Below are positions 1 to 8,149 of a stretch of 64,000 nucleotides of DNA, one piece after another. This stretch comes from Priestia aryabhattai B8W22. Lineage in GTDB: Bacteria > Bacillota > Bacilli > Bacillales > Bacillaceae_H. The stretch covers positions 1 through 64,000 of the forward strand of contig NZ_JYOO01000016.1 of assembly GCF_000956595.1 (NCBI RefSeq), given 5' to 3'. A program made the translations under genes and the position numbers. Positions within the stretch are counted from its first letter, which is position 1; every line of letters starts with the position of its first letter. Below the pieces are notes generated by a model. That model saw only the letters and a list, made by a program, of their open reading frames with translations, had not been told where the DNA came from and searched no databases.

Positions 1-1015
1 ATGGTTTCATCTTTTCTAAATATGTTACGGCATCCGAAAATGAATCTACGGGTACAATTTTCATATCACTGTTTATTTTTTTAGCTGTCTTCACCGCTTC
101 TCGGTAGTTAGAGCCAGCAGCTCCTTTTTCATTTGGTGCAAAGAAAATCTCTGCTCCTTCTTTATCTGCGGCTACAATCTTTTGCGAAATACCTCCGATT
201 GGTCCTACCTCTCCTTTATCATTGATCGTCCCTGTACCTGCAACGCGGTGGCCTTTTGTCATGTCCTCTTTAACAAGCTGATTATAGATTTCAAGCGAGA
301 ACATCAGTCCTGCTGAAGGCCCTCCTATTTTTTCAGTATCAATATGTATACCTGGCTTGACTTTTAATTCTTGGTTCGTTTCTAAGGCAATTCCTAGGCC
401 TACTCGTTTCGGCTCGTCAGGAAATGCTTTAACTTTTAAAGTATGTTTGCTTTCTTTGCCATTTCTTTTTACATAAATTGATACTGAATCTCCTGCTTTT
501 TTAGTCGATACATAGTTGATTAAGTCCTCAGCAGTTTGAATTTTTTTCTCGTCTACTTTCGTCACTACATCTCCAACATGAAGTTTTCCATGTGCAGGCA
601 TATTTTCTACAACATATGTAACATATACGCCTTTATTGTGATAGGAAACGCTCTTTCCAGCTGCTTCATATGCTACTGAAATAGCGGCATTTTTTGACGT
701 ATCCATCATATGTAATTGCCTTGTCGAGTAATCTTCATCGCTTTCACCCTGCTGCAAAATTTGCTTTGTAGGGAAAATTTCATGAAAGTCCTGTATTTTC
801 GCAAGACCATATGAAAGAGGAGTTGCTCTGCCCATTCTTACAGTTGTAAGCATAAACGTCCCTTTTTCATGGTATCCATCTTCTACCTTAATAATAGGCG
901 CAAGTTCTTCTGCCATTCCAGGCTTTGTAATGTAGTACGGCAATGGATAAAAACAAAGCATTGCCACCACTGCAATAACAGCCAAATATACCAAAATTCT
1001 AATTCTAGATTTCAC
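1..1015 (-). CDS. ylbL: SepM/YlbL-type PDZ domain Lon-like serine protease (3' end cut by window)
   Basis: This is a membrane-anchored S16-type (Lon-like) protease with a PDZ domain. One N-terminal hydrophobic helix (about residues 6-25) is followed by a conserved ITKPGMAEEL stretch, a PDZ domain near residues 120-190, and a protease domain with the Ser-Lys dyad: Ser234 in GGPSAG and Lys279 in GGISQKIVAA. The gene starts at a GTG that overlaps the end of ylbK by 11 bases. About 338 codons are visible without a stop, against 341 residues in B. subtilis YlbL as I recall it, so only the last few codons are missing. The substrate is unknown; streptococcal SepM processes a peptide signal. The ylbK-ylbL coupling is conserved in bacilli. 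Confidence 0.9.
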   Translation of the reverse strand, partial: MKSRIRILVYLAVIAVVAMLCFYPLPYYITKPGMAEELAPIIKVEDGYHEKGTFMLTTVRMGRATPLSYGLAKIQDFHEIFPTKQILQQGESDEDYSTRQLHMMDTSKNAAISVAYEAAGKSVSYHNKGVYVTYVVENMPAHGKLHVGDVVTKVDEKKIQTAEDLINYVSTKKAGDSVSIYVKRNGKESKHTLKVKAFPDEPKRVGLGIALETNQELKVKPGIHIDTEKIGGPSAGLMFSLEIYNQLVKEDMTKGHRVAGTGTINDKGEVGPIGGISQKIVAADKEGAEIFFAPNEKGAAGSNYREAVKTAKKINSDMKIVPVDSFSDAVTYLEKMKP

Positions 1016-1802
1016 TTTTTTTGTTCTCCTTCCAATGATCAATTGCTTGTAGAATAGAAGGCAACTGCTCATGCGCTGCTTGTTCACCAATTGAAATCAT
1101 TTCTTGAATGTTTGTAAACGCCCTGGAACTAAAGGTATCGAGATTAGGGCGAATCATAATGTCTGAAGCAATGGTCCGATGAGCTACTAGCTCATCTTGC
1201 AAAATATCTAAACTTTGCATAATGACATCAAAAATGGAGCTGATTTCTGCATTCACTTTCGCTTTTGATACATCGACTCCAATGACAATATCAGATCCCA
1301 TCTCTTTTACAACAGATACAGGAATACGGTCCACTACCCCGCCGTCTACAAGCAATCGCCCATCAATTACTTCGGGAGCAAAGATTCCTGGAATTGAAAT
1401 ACTTGCTCTCACTGCTTCAGCGATAGGTCCTTTTTTAAACACCACTTTCTCTCCTGTTTTCAAATCTGTCGCTACGATGGCAAACGGTATAGATAACTGT
1501 TCAATGTTTCTATTTTGCGTAAAGGTGCGAACCAACGACTTTACTCTGTTGCCCGTAATAAATCCCATTTTGGGCACGGTAAAATCCAAATAATACTTTC
1601 GTTTGAACGTTAGCGCCATTTTATAAAGAGTTGCCAGTTCAATACCTGACGCATATAGTGCACCAACTAAAGCTCCCATGCTGCTGCCAGCTAGAAAATC
1701 AATAGGAATGTTATTTTCTGTTAGCGTTTTGATTACTCCTAAATGTGCAAAACCTCTAGCTCCACCTGAGCCTAACGCAACTCCTATTTTTGGGCTTTCC
1801 AC
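1005..1802 (-). CDS. ylbK: YlbK, patatin-like phospholipase family protein
   Basis: Predicted alpha/beta serine hydrolase of the patatin/RssA family, probably acting on lipids or acyl esters in the cytoplasm. All family hallmarks are present: the oxyanion glycine loop GSGGARGFAHLG at residues 12-23, the nucleophile elbow GSSMG around residue 40, and the catalytic Asp in VDGGVVDRIP around residue 153. Length (265 aa) is typical. The start is a GTG preceded by GAGGGGGCAGG. It overlaps ylbL at its 3' end, so the two are translationally coupled. Its cellular substrate is not known. Confidence 0.92.
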   Translation of the reverse strand: MESPKIGVALGSGGARGFAHLGVIKTLTENNIPIDFLAGSSMGALVGALYASGIELATLYKMALTFKRKYYLDFTVPKMGFITGNRVKSLVRTFTQNRNIEQLSIPFAIVATDLKTGEKVVFKKGPIAEAVRASISIPGIFAPEVIDGRLLVDGGVVDRIPVSVVKEMGSDIVIGVDVSKAKVNAEISSIFDVIMQSLDILQDELVAHRTIASDIMIRPNLDTFSSRAFTNIQEMISIGEQAAHEQLPSILQAIDHWKENKKSEI

Positions 1803-2268
1803 TTTACCTGCCCCCTCGTTTTACCTTATAGACTTCTAAAAATGTAAAAACATTTGATGAGCTTCTCTATCATTGTTGCCCTGTCTTCAGTAGGACTATT
1901 CTTCATTTTCTATTTGTTCATTTGGTATGAAGCTAAAGATATGTTTTGCTCAATCCACGGTGGTTATTAAGCATTATACTATACTGAAGGTTGTTTTAAG
2001 AAATTCTTACTCTTCTCTTGCTGCGTATACGTTTTTTTACTCCTTGACTATCCTAGAGGTGCATTGATTTATGTATATGAATTGTATTTCCAAATGTGAC
2101 AAGACGCCTTTTTATTCAGTATGAATTTATTTTCTCCTTACACATAGGCATAAAGTCGATGCATAGCTTCGTATATTGATATATAGAAGAACTTGTACAT
2201 TTGCCTAAAACTCCTCATTTCATTCATATCAAAATGACGTGAGCTTAGAAAAGGAGATGAATCGTTCG
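1803..2268. other. Intergenic region between divergent ylbK and ylbJ
   Basis: About 466 bases without a convincing gene. It must carry the divergent promoters of ylbK-ylbL and ylbJ. The only recognisable element is a weak sigma-E-like promoter at 2148-2177. No hairpin, repeat or conserved RNA was recognised. Confidence 0.6.
2148..2177 (+). promoter_or_regulatory. Possible sigma-E promoter of ylbJ
   Basis: GCATAAA (2148-2154) resembles the sigma-E -35 box KMATATT, and CGTATATT (2170-2177) resembles the -10 box CATACAMT with a 15-base spacer. The B. subtilis ylbJ gene is sigma-E controlled, which favours the reading, but both boxes carry mismatches. Confidence 0.33.
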
Positions 2269-3477
2269 TTGAATAAATCGATGGTGAAAACACTTCTGCT
2301 CGGGACGAGCGTAACACTTCTCGCTATTGCGCTTATCGTATATCCAAAAGAAGCGCTAGAAGGTTCAGTAAGAGGTCTCAACACATGGTGGAAGGTCGTC
2401 TTTCCTTCTCTCCTGCCCTTTTTTATTGTTTCAGAAATGCTTATTGGGTTTGGCGTAGTGAAGTTCATTGGGATCTTATTAGAGCCGTTTATGAGGCCTT
2501 TATTCCGAGTACCTGGAGTAGGGGGTTTTGCTTTAGCCATGGGCATGGCTTCTGGGTTTCCTTCCGGTGCAAAAATCACTTCCCGGCTGCGCCAAGAAAA
2601 GCAGCTAACAGCTACTGAAGCTGAAAGACTCGTATCATTTACTAACTCATCTAACCCTATTTTTATTTTTGGAGCTGTGGCAGTTGGCTTTTTTCACAAT
2701 CCAGCTGTCGGTATCATATTAGCTCTCTCTCATTACATAGGGAATATTTGTGTAGGACTGGTGATGCGTTTTTATGGATCAGCAAAACCTAAAGGACAAG
2801 TAATTCAAAAACCTTCTTTATCGTTAGCTTTTCATGAAATGCATAAAACGCGATTAAAAGATAAGCGTCCTATCGGGAAGCTTTTAGGAGATGCGGTTAC
2901 TTCTGCAGTTCAATCTCTCTTAATGATTGGCGGTTTTATCATTTTATTTTCTGTATTAAACAAACTTTTATATGTTACTCATATCACGGCCGTTTTAAGC
3001 AGTGGTCTAGCTTATTTATTTTCCCTTTGTCATATAGGGACTGAACTGAGCCTGCCCTTTATTTCGGGACTTTTTGAAATCACGCTAGGAAGCCGCCTAG
3101 CAAGCGAAGCACCGGACACGCTGCTGTTTCATCAAATTATTATCGTTAGCTTTGTATTAGGCTTTAGCGGTTTCTCCGTTCAAGCACAAGTGGCTAGCAT
3201 ACTCGCCGAAACAGATATTCGATTTTTCCCGTTTTTTATTGCACGCATTTTCCACGGGTGTTTTGCGGTAGTATTCACTATCTTTCTATGGGGTCCTCTT
3301 CGAGAATCCATTACTACTTTTCAAGCATCTGAAGGAGCACTGCCGGTTTTTTCTCACTTGGAGTCCGTTACGATTCTATCGCAGTGGCTAAACGTGTACG
3401 GTCCGCTCTTAACGATTTTTACGCTGTGCTGCTATATTTATATATATTCAAAACGAGCGTTTCTTCATCGTTCCTAG
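2269..3477 (+). CDS. ylbJ: YlbJ, sporulation integral membrane protein (nucleoside recognition domain)
   Basis: A polytopic membrane protein of about 402 residues with roughly eight hydrophobic segments and two nucleoside-recognition (Gate) domain halves; FPSLLPFFIVSE and AMGMASGFPSGAKI are signature stretches. In B. subtilis YlbJ is made in the mother cell and is needed for normal, heat-resistant spores; the transported ligand is not established. Start choice: a TTG at 2269 gives MNKSMVKTLLL, which lines up with the B. subtilis N-terminus MNKSKIHTVLL. The AAAAGGAG at 2249-2256 abuts an in-frame ATG at 2257 too closely for normal initiation, while the TTG spacing (12) is long, so the start remains open. 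It stands alone on the plus strand, convergent with coaD. Confidence 0.88.
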   Translation: MNKSMVKTLLLGTSVTLLAIALIVYPKEALEGSVRGLNTWWKVVFPSLLPFFIVSEMLIGFGVVKFIGILLEPFMRPLFRVPGVGGFALAMGMASGFPSGAKITSRLRQEKQLTATEAERLVSFTNSSNPIFIFGAVAVGFFHNPAVGIILALSHYIGNICVGLVMRFYGSAKPKGQVIQKPSLSLAFHEMHKTRLKDKRPIGKLLGDAVTSAVQSLLMIGGFIILFSVLNKLLYVTHITAVLSSGLAYLFSLCHIGTELSLPFISGLFEITLGSRLASEAPDTLLFHQIIIVSFVLGFSGFSVQAQVASILAETDIRFFPFFIARIFHGCFAVVFTIFLWGPLRESITTFQASEGALPVFSHLESVTILSQWLNVYGPLLTIFTLCCYIYIYSKRAFLHRS

Positions 3478-3478
3478 T

Positions 3479-3534
3479 AAAAAAGAACGTGACGTTTTCT
3501 TATCGGCAAAGAAAACGTCACGTTCTTTTTTTAT
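3479..3534. terminator. Bidirectional terminator between ylbJ and coaD
   Basis: A long near-perfect stem (AGAACGTGACGTTTTCTT paired with its complement around ATCGGC) is flanked by A-runs on the left and T-runs on the right, so it can stop transcription in both directions. Confidence 0.9.
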
Positions 3535-3535
3535 C

Positions 3536-4057
<522 letters not shown>

Positions 4058-4065
4058 TCATTGAT

Positions 4066-4635
4066 TTATTCAACTGATTCTTCTTTTTTGTATGTATAAA
4101 TAGAAACACCAATGATACCGTACGTTTCGCTTTTTATTTTTTCAAATAAACCAATCTCATTATCTAAATGTACATCATGAGAATGCTCCGCTACAATAAT
4201 TCCTGTTTTTTCTAGAAGATTTTCTTCACTTACCGTTTCGATAAGCGCTTTCAACTTTTGTGCTTTATACGGTGGATCAAGCAAAAGTAAATCGACAGTC
4301 AGCTCCCTTTTCTTTATCGCTTTCAGTGCACGCTCTGCATCATTTCGATACACTTCAGCGCGGTCTTCTAAGCGGCAGGATGCTAAGTTTGCTTTAATCG
4401 TCTGAATCGCTTTGCCATCCCGATCCACAAAAATGACTTTATCTATTCCTCGACTTAGAGCTTCAATTCCCAAGCCACCGCTTCCACCGAACAAATCAAG
4501 AGCTGTTCCACCTTCAAAAAACGGTCCAATCATATTAAAAATAGCTTCTTTCACCTTATCTGTTGTAGGGCGGGTTGAGTATCCTGGAACCGCCTTTAAC
4601 GCATGGCCTTTATATAAACCTGCTACTACTCTCAT
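4066..4635 (-). CDS. rsmD: 16S rRNA (guanine(966)-N2)-methyltransferase RsmD
   Basis: RsmD methylates G966 of 16S rRNA (E. coli numbering) using S-adenosylmethionine. The sequence shows the RPTTDKVKEAIFN entry motif, the SAM-binding loop LDLFGGSGGLGIEAL and the catalytic DPPY tetrapeptide. The ATG at 4635 gives MRVVAGLYKG, the usual N-terminus; an in-frame GTG three codons upstream (4644) is less likely because the AAGG ribosome binding site would be too close. It is the first gene of the rsmD-coaD unit (ylbH-ylbI in B. subtilis). Confidence 0.95.
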   Translation of the reverse strand: MRVVAGLYKGHALKAVPGYSTRPTTDKVKEAIFNMIGPFFEGGTALDLFGGSGGLGIEALSRGIDKVIFVDRDGKAIQTIKANLASCRLEDRAEVYRNDAERALKAIKKRELTVDLLLLDPPYKAQKLKALIETVSEENLLEKTGIIVAEHSHDVHLDNEIGLFEKIKSETYGIIGVSIYTYKKEESVE

Positions 4636-4959
4636 CCTTATCACTACCTTACTTTTACTTCCTTATTCTTCATTATCCTAACATATTTTGAATTACAAAG
4701 ACTAGCAAAAATCCTCAATTTATTCAATGCTGTATGCATTCTGTGCAATAACCCAGCAGCTTGCTTTTATGCTGGACTTTTACGACCGTGTCCTTAGATA
4801 CACTGATTCTTTTCTAAAAGATACACCTATGCAGATCATTCAGCATTTCGTTCATAGCAGATTCCCTTTACTTTAATATGTCATCATAAACGTAAATTTA
4901 CCCTTTTTTTCTGTCATATTATCAGTCTTTTATGTTTCAAAAGTGAATTTCACAAGACA

Positions 4960-4990
4960 GGTATATGAACGTTTAAAACGGACATACTGA
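4960..4990 (+). promoter_or_regulatory. Sigma-F/sigma-G type promoter of csfG
   Basis: GGTATA (4960-4965) and CATACTGA (4983-4990) are separated by 17 bases. They resemble the forespore promoter pattern (GHATR and CATNNTA). This agrees with the forespore-specific expression described for csfG in B. subtilis. Confidence 0.7.
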
Positions 4991-4995
4991 CTAGT

Positions 4996-5170
4996 AACAA
5001 CATCATCTAACCGATGTTGTTGCCAACCGCGGAGAAGACTTACGTTTCCCCATAAGTTCTTCCTCCGGTTTCTCCTCTCCCTTTGCCTTCATCAAGGTGC
5101 TTGTAATCGCAGAGGTGATTACATCCCTTTGTTGAAGGGCCCTACAATGAGTAGTTGTAGGGATTTTTTT
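4996..5170 (+). ncRNA. csfG: CsfG-like sporulation small RNA
   Basis: About 175 bases between rsmD (ylbH) and ylbG, the position where B. subtilis encodes CsfG, a forespore-specific non-coding RNA conserved in endospore formers. Visible structure: hairpin ACAACATC/GATGTTGT at the 5' end (4997-5020); a stem with a C-rich loop (GGAGAAGACTTA...CCTCC, 5031-5065); a hairpin TGTAATC/GATTACA (5102-5123); and a 3' terminator CCCTACAA/TTGTAGGG (5140-5162) followed by T-rich sequence. A forespore-type promoter precedes it. No open reading frame covers it. The 5' end is estimated from the promoter; identity rests on position, structure and promoter rather than on a covariance search. Confidence 0.75.
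5140..5170 (+). terminator. Terminator of csfG
   Basis: Eight-base stem CCCTACAA / TTGTAGGG with a seven-base loop, followed by ATTTTTTT. It also defines the transcribed strand of the RNA gene. Confidence 0.88.
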
Positions 5171-5246
5171 ATTTACTCCTAAAATATTCAGTGATACATT
5201 AAACTACGTGAGTTTGCTTTTTTAATACATAGAGGGGGAAATACAT

Positions 5247-5633
5247 ATGATTCAGCGTTTTATTGAGCTCGGAGAAGGGTATTCAGATATTTATGAGCTG
5301 TTAGAGATTGTCAAAAGCAACAAACATCGTCTTGCTCATCTTATTATGCTACGAACAGTAAAAGAAGATCGACAAGTAGCTTCTTTTGTCGCTGTCTTGC
5401 ATCCAACAGCTGAAGGGAATTTCCAACCGCTTTACGTTTGCCGAGAAGGAATTGTTTTAAAACAAAACGACAGCAAGCGCGTTGAGTTATTTAAACGAGC
5501 TGCTGAGGAAGCGGGAAAAGAAATTGTGGTACTCGATGTCAAACCATCTACTACTTTTCCAGAAACAGCACTATACTATCAGCACCTTATTGGCATTTTG
5601 CGAATGAACCGCTTTATTCCGCCAATGCAATAA
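5247..5633 (+). CDS. DUF7147-type protein of unknown function (sometimes mislabelled methylthioribose kinase)
   Basis: A soluble 128-residue protein without signal peptide or membrane segment. The N-terminal MIQRFIELGEGYSDIYELLE and the C-terminal end RMNRFIPPMQ are typical of a small bacillar family known to me only as a domain of unknown function. Some database entries call it methylthioribose kinase; nothing in the sequence (no kinase loop) supports that. ATG start with AGAGGGGGAAA upstream. It follows csfG on the same strand, 76 bases after the csfG terminator, and converges on ylbG. Confidence 0.8.
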   Translation: MIQRFIELGEGYSDIYELLEIVKSNKHRLAHLIMLRTVKEDRQVASFVAVLHPTAEGNFQPLYVCREGIVLKQNDSKRVELFKRAAEEAGKEIVVLDVKPSTTFPETALYYQHLIGILRMNRFIPPMQ

Positions 5634-5673
5634 CCTCATCGCTGCCTATTCGTTTGCTAAGGCCAAGTAAAAT

Positions 5674-5706
5674 AAAAAAAAGGAATGTACACTACATTCC
5701 TTTTTT
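5674..5706. terminator. Bidirectional terminator between the DUF7147 gene and ylbG
   Basis: Stem GGAATGTA / TACATTCC with a three-base loop, with an A-run on the left and a T-run on the right, so it serves both converging genes. Confidence 0.85.
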
Positions 5707-5708
5707 GT

Positions 5709-5984
5709 TTAAATTCCTATCTTATAGTCATATTCCTTCGCTTTATCCGGCTTTGAATTTTCGAATTCTGTTTTTAAAAACGGCCGATAAGAAGGATCTA
5801 CTTTCTTCACAAAAGGTAGAGACTGAAGTTTATGGATTGTTTTTTCAATGCCATCTTGGTTGCAATATAAGACAACATACTTTAATTCTTTAGATACGTA
5901 ATGTACATTTCCGTACTTTCGCAATGCTTTTGCTTGCTTAACAGAATGCACATACGCCACAATTCCTTGACGTTCAACAAACAT
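5709..5984 (-). CDS. ylbG: YlbG, UPF0298 family protein
   Basis: A 91-residue cytoplasmic protein of the UPF0298 family; function unknown. The ATG at 5984 ([14 protein letters not shown]) is chosen because the family begins there and an AAAGGGGA ribosome binding site lies a few bases upstream; a longer in-frame ATG 15 codons earlier lacks one. The gene is monocistronic here, ending in a bidirectional terminator, whereas in B. subtilis it also borders csfG. Confidence 0.92.
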   Translation of the reverse strand: MFVERQGIVAYVHSVKQAKALRKYGNVHYVSKELKYVVLYCNQDGIEKTIHKLQSLPFVKKVDPSYRPFLKTEFENSKPDKAKEYDYKIGI

Positions 5985-6061
5985 ATTTAGTTCCCCTTTT
6001 GCATACGTTATATTGGTTTTCTTTATCATAAATTCTTTTATATGAAGTAGGTGCTTTATGT

Positions 6062-6376
6062 ATGAATTTAGATGATATCTGGATGATCTTTCTTACTCAT
6101 TTTAACGAGCACAGAGCTATTGAACAAGTCATTTTCAAAAAAATCACAAATATACCCTTTTTGTATATAAACACATCAATTGAGCGTAGAAAAATAGATG
6201 AGCTTCTAGAAGCTTCATCTATTTTTGCTACATCCAATACAAATGCTACGTGGCGCTCGAGTTTTGTCAGAAGTCAGCATCTTACTTATGTCTATCAGCA
6301 CAGGTTTTACGTTCCACAGCGTAAAATGGCCTGCTGCGGAAATTCCTGTGCTGATTGCATTCGATTTATACAGTGA
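6062..6376 (+). CDS. Hypothetical protein with C-terminal CCGNSCxxC motif
   Basis: A 104-residue open reading frame that I do not recognise. It ends in [15 protein letters not shown], a four-cysteine cluster that could bind a metal or a cluster. No signal peptide or clear membrane helix is seen. Support for a real gene: GTAGGTG about nine bases before the ATG, a divergent position to ylbG, and a tight convergent end only five bases from the ricF stop codon. Against: no known family. Its cysteine-rich end lies opposite the gene for another cysteine-rich protein (RicF), but on the other strand and from different codons. Confidence 0.5.
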   Translation: MNLDDIWMIFLTHFNEHRAIEQVIFKKITNIPFLYINTSIERRKIDELLEASSIFATSNTNATWRSSFVRSQHLTYVYQHRFYVPQRKMACCGNSCADCIRFIQ

Positions 6377-6381
6377 ACGGC

Positions 6382-6828
6382 TTAAGCGCTGCACCCACAG
6401 CTTCCACCAGATCCGCAGCCGCCGCCGCAGCTGCTTCCCGTATCAAAAAACGGATTTCCCGTCGGTACTTTAACGTGCTCTGAAACAGCTTGACCAAGGA
6501 TAACGCTAATTTCATCAAGCAGCTTTTGTAATTCATTTTCTGCTTTTTTGAACGCAGCGATTGTCGCGTGTAAATCAACTTGACGCTTTACATCACGTAC
6601 TTGTCTCGTAACGGTTTTATAATCAGGATGATATTTCCCAAATCGCTGAACATCCTCATACTGTTCTTTTATTTTCACAAATTCAGCAATTAATGCCTGT
6701 GCATGTGAATCTTTATTTAATCTATATAAACATTGACGATAGTTCTCGGCTACGTCTGATTGTAACACCATGTTAGCTACGTGATCAGACTCATCGAGTA
6801 ATTCAACAGTTCTCATTGTTGTCAGCAT
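6382..6828 (-). CDS. ricF: RicF (YlbF), component of the RicAFT regulatory complex
   Basis: RicF forms with RicA (YmcA) and RicT (YaaT) the Y-complex, which carries [4Fe-4S] clusters, assists RNase Y in mRNA maturation and speeds the Spo0A phosphorelay in B. subtilis. The 148-residue protein has the helical com_ylbF domain (residues about 5-115) and a glycine- and cysteine-rich tail CGGGCGSGGSCGC, the likely cluster ligand region. ATG start after GGAGGTG with 8-base spacing. Partners RicA and RicT are not in this window. Confidence 0.95.
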   Translation of the reverse strand: MLTTMRTVELLDESDHVANMVLQSDVAENYRQCLYRLNKDSHAQALIAEFVKIKEQYEDVQRFGKYHPDYKTVTRQVRDVKRQVDLHATIAAFKKAENELQKLLDEISVILGQAVSEHVKVPTGNPFFDTGSSCGGGCGSGGSCGCSA

Positions 6829-6928
6829 GGCTGTGCACCTCCGTTTTTATCTTATCACGTTTTGAATCTAAAGAAAAAGAACTTGCTAAAACAGCTTACA
6901 CTGATTTACTACAAGTTCTACTTTTTAA

Positions 6929-7318
6929 CTATATAATTTCAACCGTAAAGGTATTACTCACCTGATAACTTTCTTCTTTTGATTTCATTAGTTCAATCGT
7001 AACCGTATGAGATCCTTTTGGAAGATCACTTAAAACAAAGGCTGCTTGCTTCATTTCTTTAAATGGTATTCCATCTACTGTTATTTGAAGAAATCCACTC
7101 TCTGTTGAAAATGAAAACCCACTTAGAATACATTCAACGTATACGTTCTGTCCTTTCACATGCTGGTGGACCATCAGTGAAGGTTTTGCATTCGTTTCAC
7201 CAAAAGTTTCAGCTGCCCGCGGTTGAGAGGAAATTTTAGTTTCAGGTTTTGGTTTATCATGGTTGCATCCTAGCAGAGAAACTACACATAAGGCCGTCGT
7301 TAATAGTAAGCGCATCAT
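6929..7318 (-). CDS. Putative small lipoprotein in the ylb cluster
   Basis: A 129-residue protein with a lipoprotein signal peptide: hydrophobic residues 3-17 end in the lipobox LLGC, with Cys18 as the expected lipidated residue. The mature part is rich in beta strands (TVDGIPF, GSHTVTIELM), suggesting an Ig-like or FixH-like surface domain on the outer face of the membrane. I do not recognise the family, and B. subtilis has nothing at this place between ylbF and ylbE to my knowledge. ATG start preceded by AAAGG. Confidence 0.7.
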   Translation of the reverse strand: MMRLLLTTALCVVSLLGCNHDKPKPETKISSQPRAAETFGETNAKPSLMVHQHVKGQNVYVECILSGFSFSTESGFLQITVDGIPFKEMKQAAFVLSDLPKGSHTVTIELMKSKEESYQVSNTFTVEII

Positions 7319-7383
7319 ACCATTCCTTTATCATTCGTTTCTCCATAGTGTTTACAAACTCTTTGTTTTTACTCATGACGTGC

Positions 7384-7416
7384 AAAAATCTCTGCATCGC
7401 TATGTATGCAGAGATC
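7384..7416 (-). terminator. Terminator downstream of ylbE
   Basis: On the minus strand the stem ATCTCTGCAT / ATGCAGAGAT with an eight-base loop is followed by TTTTGC. It overlaps the ylbE stop codon and ends the ylbD-ylbE unit. Confidence 0.8.
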
Positions 7417-7651
7417 ATTGGTTTTTCATGGATTGAAACATATGAAACATCATATTTGCCATTTGAATCGAATTCGAAAATTTTTCGACTTTATGAGGAA
7501 TCGTTTGTTTGTAGTAATGTTTGGATTCTAATTCAAATTTATCCAGTTCTTCAGGATTTCTAGATAAACGCCGGTACCACATTGGCTGTTCACGAACGAA
7601 GTCGTTGAGCTTAGGACGAGACTGCATATACTCGTATATATCCTTTCTCAT
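7415..7651 (-). CDS. ylbE: YlbE-like protein
   Basis: A 78-residue protein of the YlbE-like family, found in bacilli; function unknown. Signature features are the N-terminal MRKDIYEYMQSRPKLNDFVREQ and the Trp-Tyr-Arg-Arg core. ATG start with AGGAAAG upstream, only five bases after ylbD, so the two are certainly one unit. Confidence 0.9.
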   Translation of the reverse strand: MRKDIYEYMQSRPKLNDFVREQPMWYRRLSRNPEELDKFELESKHYYKQTIPHKVEKFSNSIQMANMMFHMFQSMKNQ

Positions 7652-7656
7652 TGCGC

Positions 7657-8067
7657 TTAATCTTTCCTAAAGCCAAATGGATTCCCTGGCCCGGAAGCTG
7701 CTCCTCCACCTGATGGCTTAGATGGTTGAAATTGCTGCAGTACTTGTTGAATATTCGAAATAGCGGAATTTACATTTGTGATATGATTTTGCATTTGATT
7801 CAAGTCCATGTTTTTCAGCGAGGATACAATTGTACCCATAATATCTTTTTTCTCCTCTGTTGCAGCAGCTGGTTCAGCCTTTGCACTTTCTTCTGAACGA
7901 TATGCCTCCCACATTGGATCTTCTGCACCGAATAAATACCAATCTTCATAAAGCTCTTTCCACGTTTTTTGCTGCTTTCGAACCTGTTCTACTAATTTAG
8001 GATGTGATTTTACAAATTGTTTAAATTCCACAACGGACGGATGAAGCTCTCGTTTGGTTTCCTTCAC
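7657..8067 (-). CDS. ylbD: YlbD, spore coat protein family
   Basis: YlbD family members are annotated as spore coat proteins. The 136-residue protein has a helical N-terminal half (HPSVVEFKQFVKSHPKLV, then WYLFGAEDPMWE) and a low-complexity, glycine- and proline-rich C-terminal end. Two GTG codons compete for the start. The GAGGTG ribosome binding site is 7 bases from the one at 8067 but directly next to the one at 8073, so 8067 is preferred (MKETKRELHP). It is upstream of ylbE and is the last ylb gene before the junction with the qcr region. Confidence 0.88.
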   Translation of the reverse strand: MKETKRELHPSVVEFKQFVKSHPKLVEQVRKQQKTWKELYEDWYLFGAEDPMWEAYRSEESAKAEPAAATEEKKDIMGTIVSSLKNMDLNQMQNHITNVNSAISNIQQVLQQFQPSKPSGGGAASGPGNPFGFRKD

Positions 8068-8149
8068 AGTCACTCACCTCATACTTAAATATAGCCTACT
8101 ATATCTTAGGAAAAGAGAGCTCGTTTCGTGCGCCTATTTCAAAAATTTT

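Noticed and set aside
3479-3534. Long perfect hairpin considered as a mobile miniature element
   Set aside because: It lies exactly between convergent ylbJ and coaD with A- and T-runs, so a bidirectional terminator explains it.
5654-5893. Plus-strand frame opposite ylbG
   Set aside because: It runs through a terminator and lies antisense to a conserved gene; no ribosome binding site.
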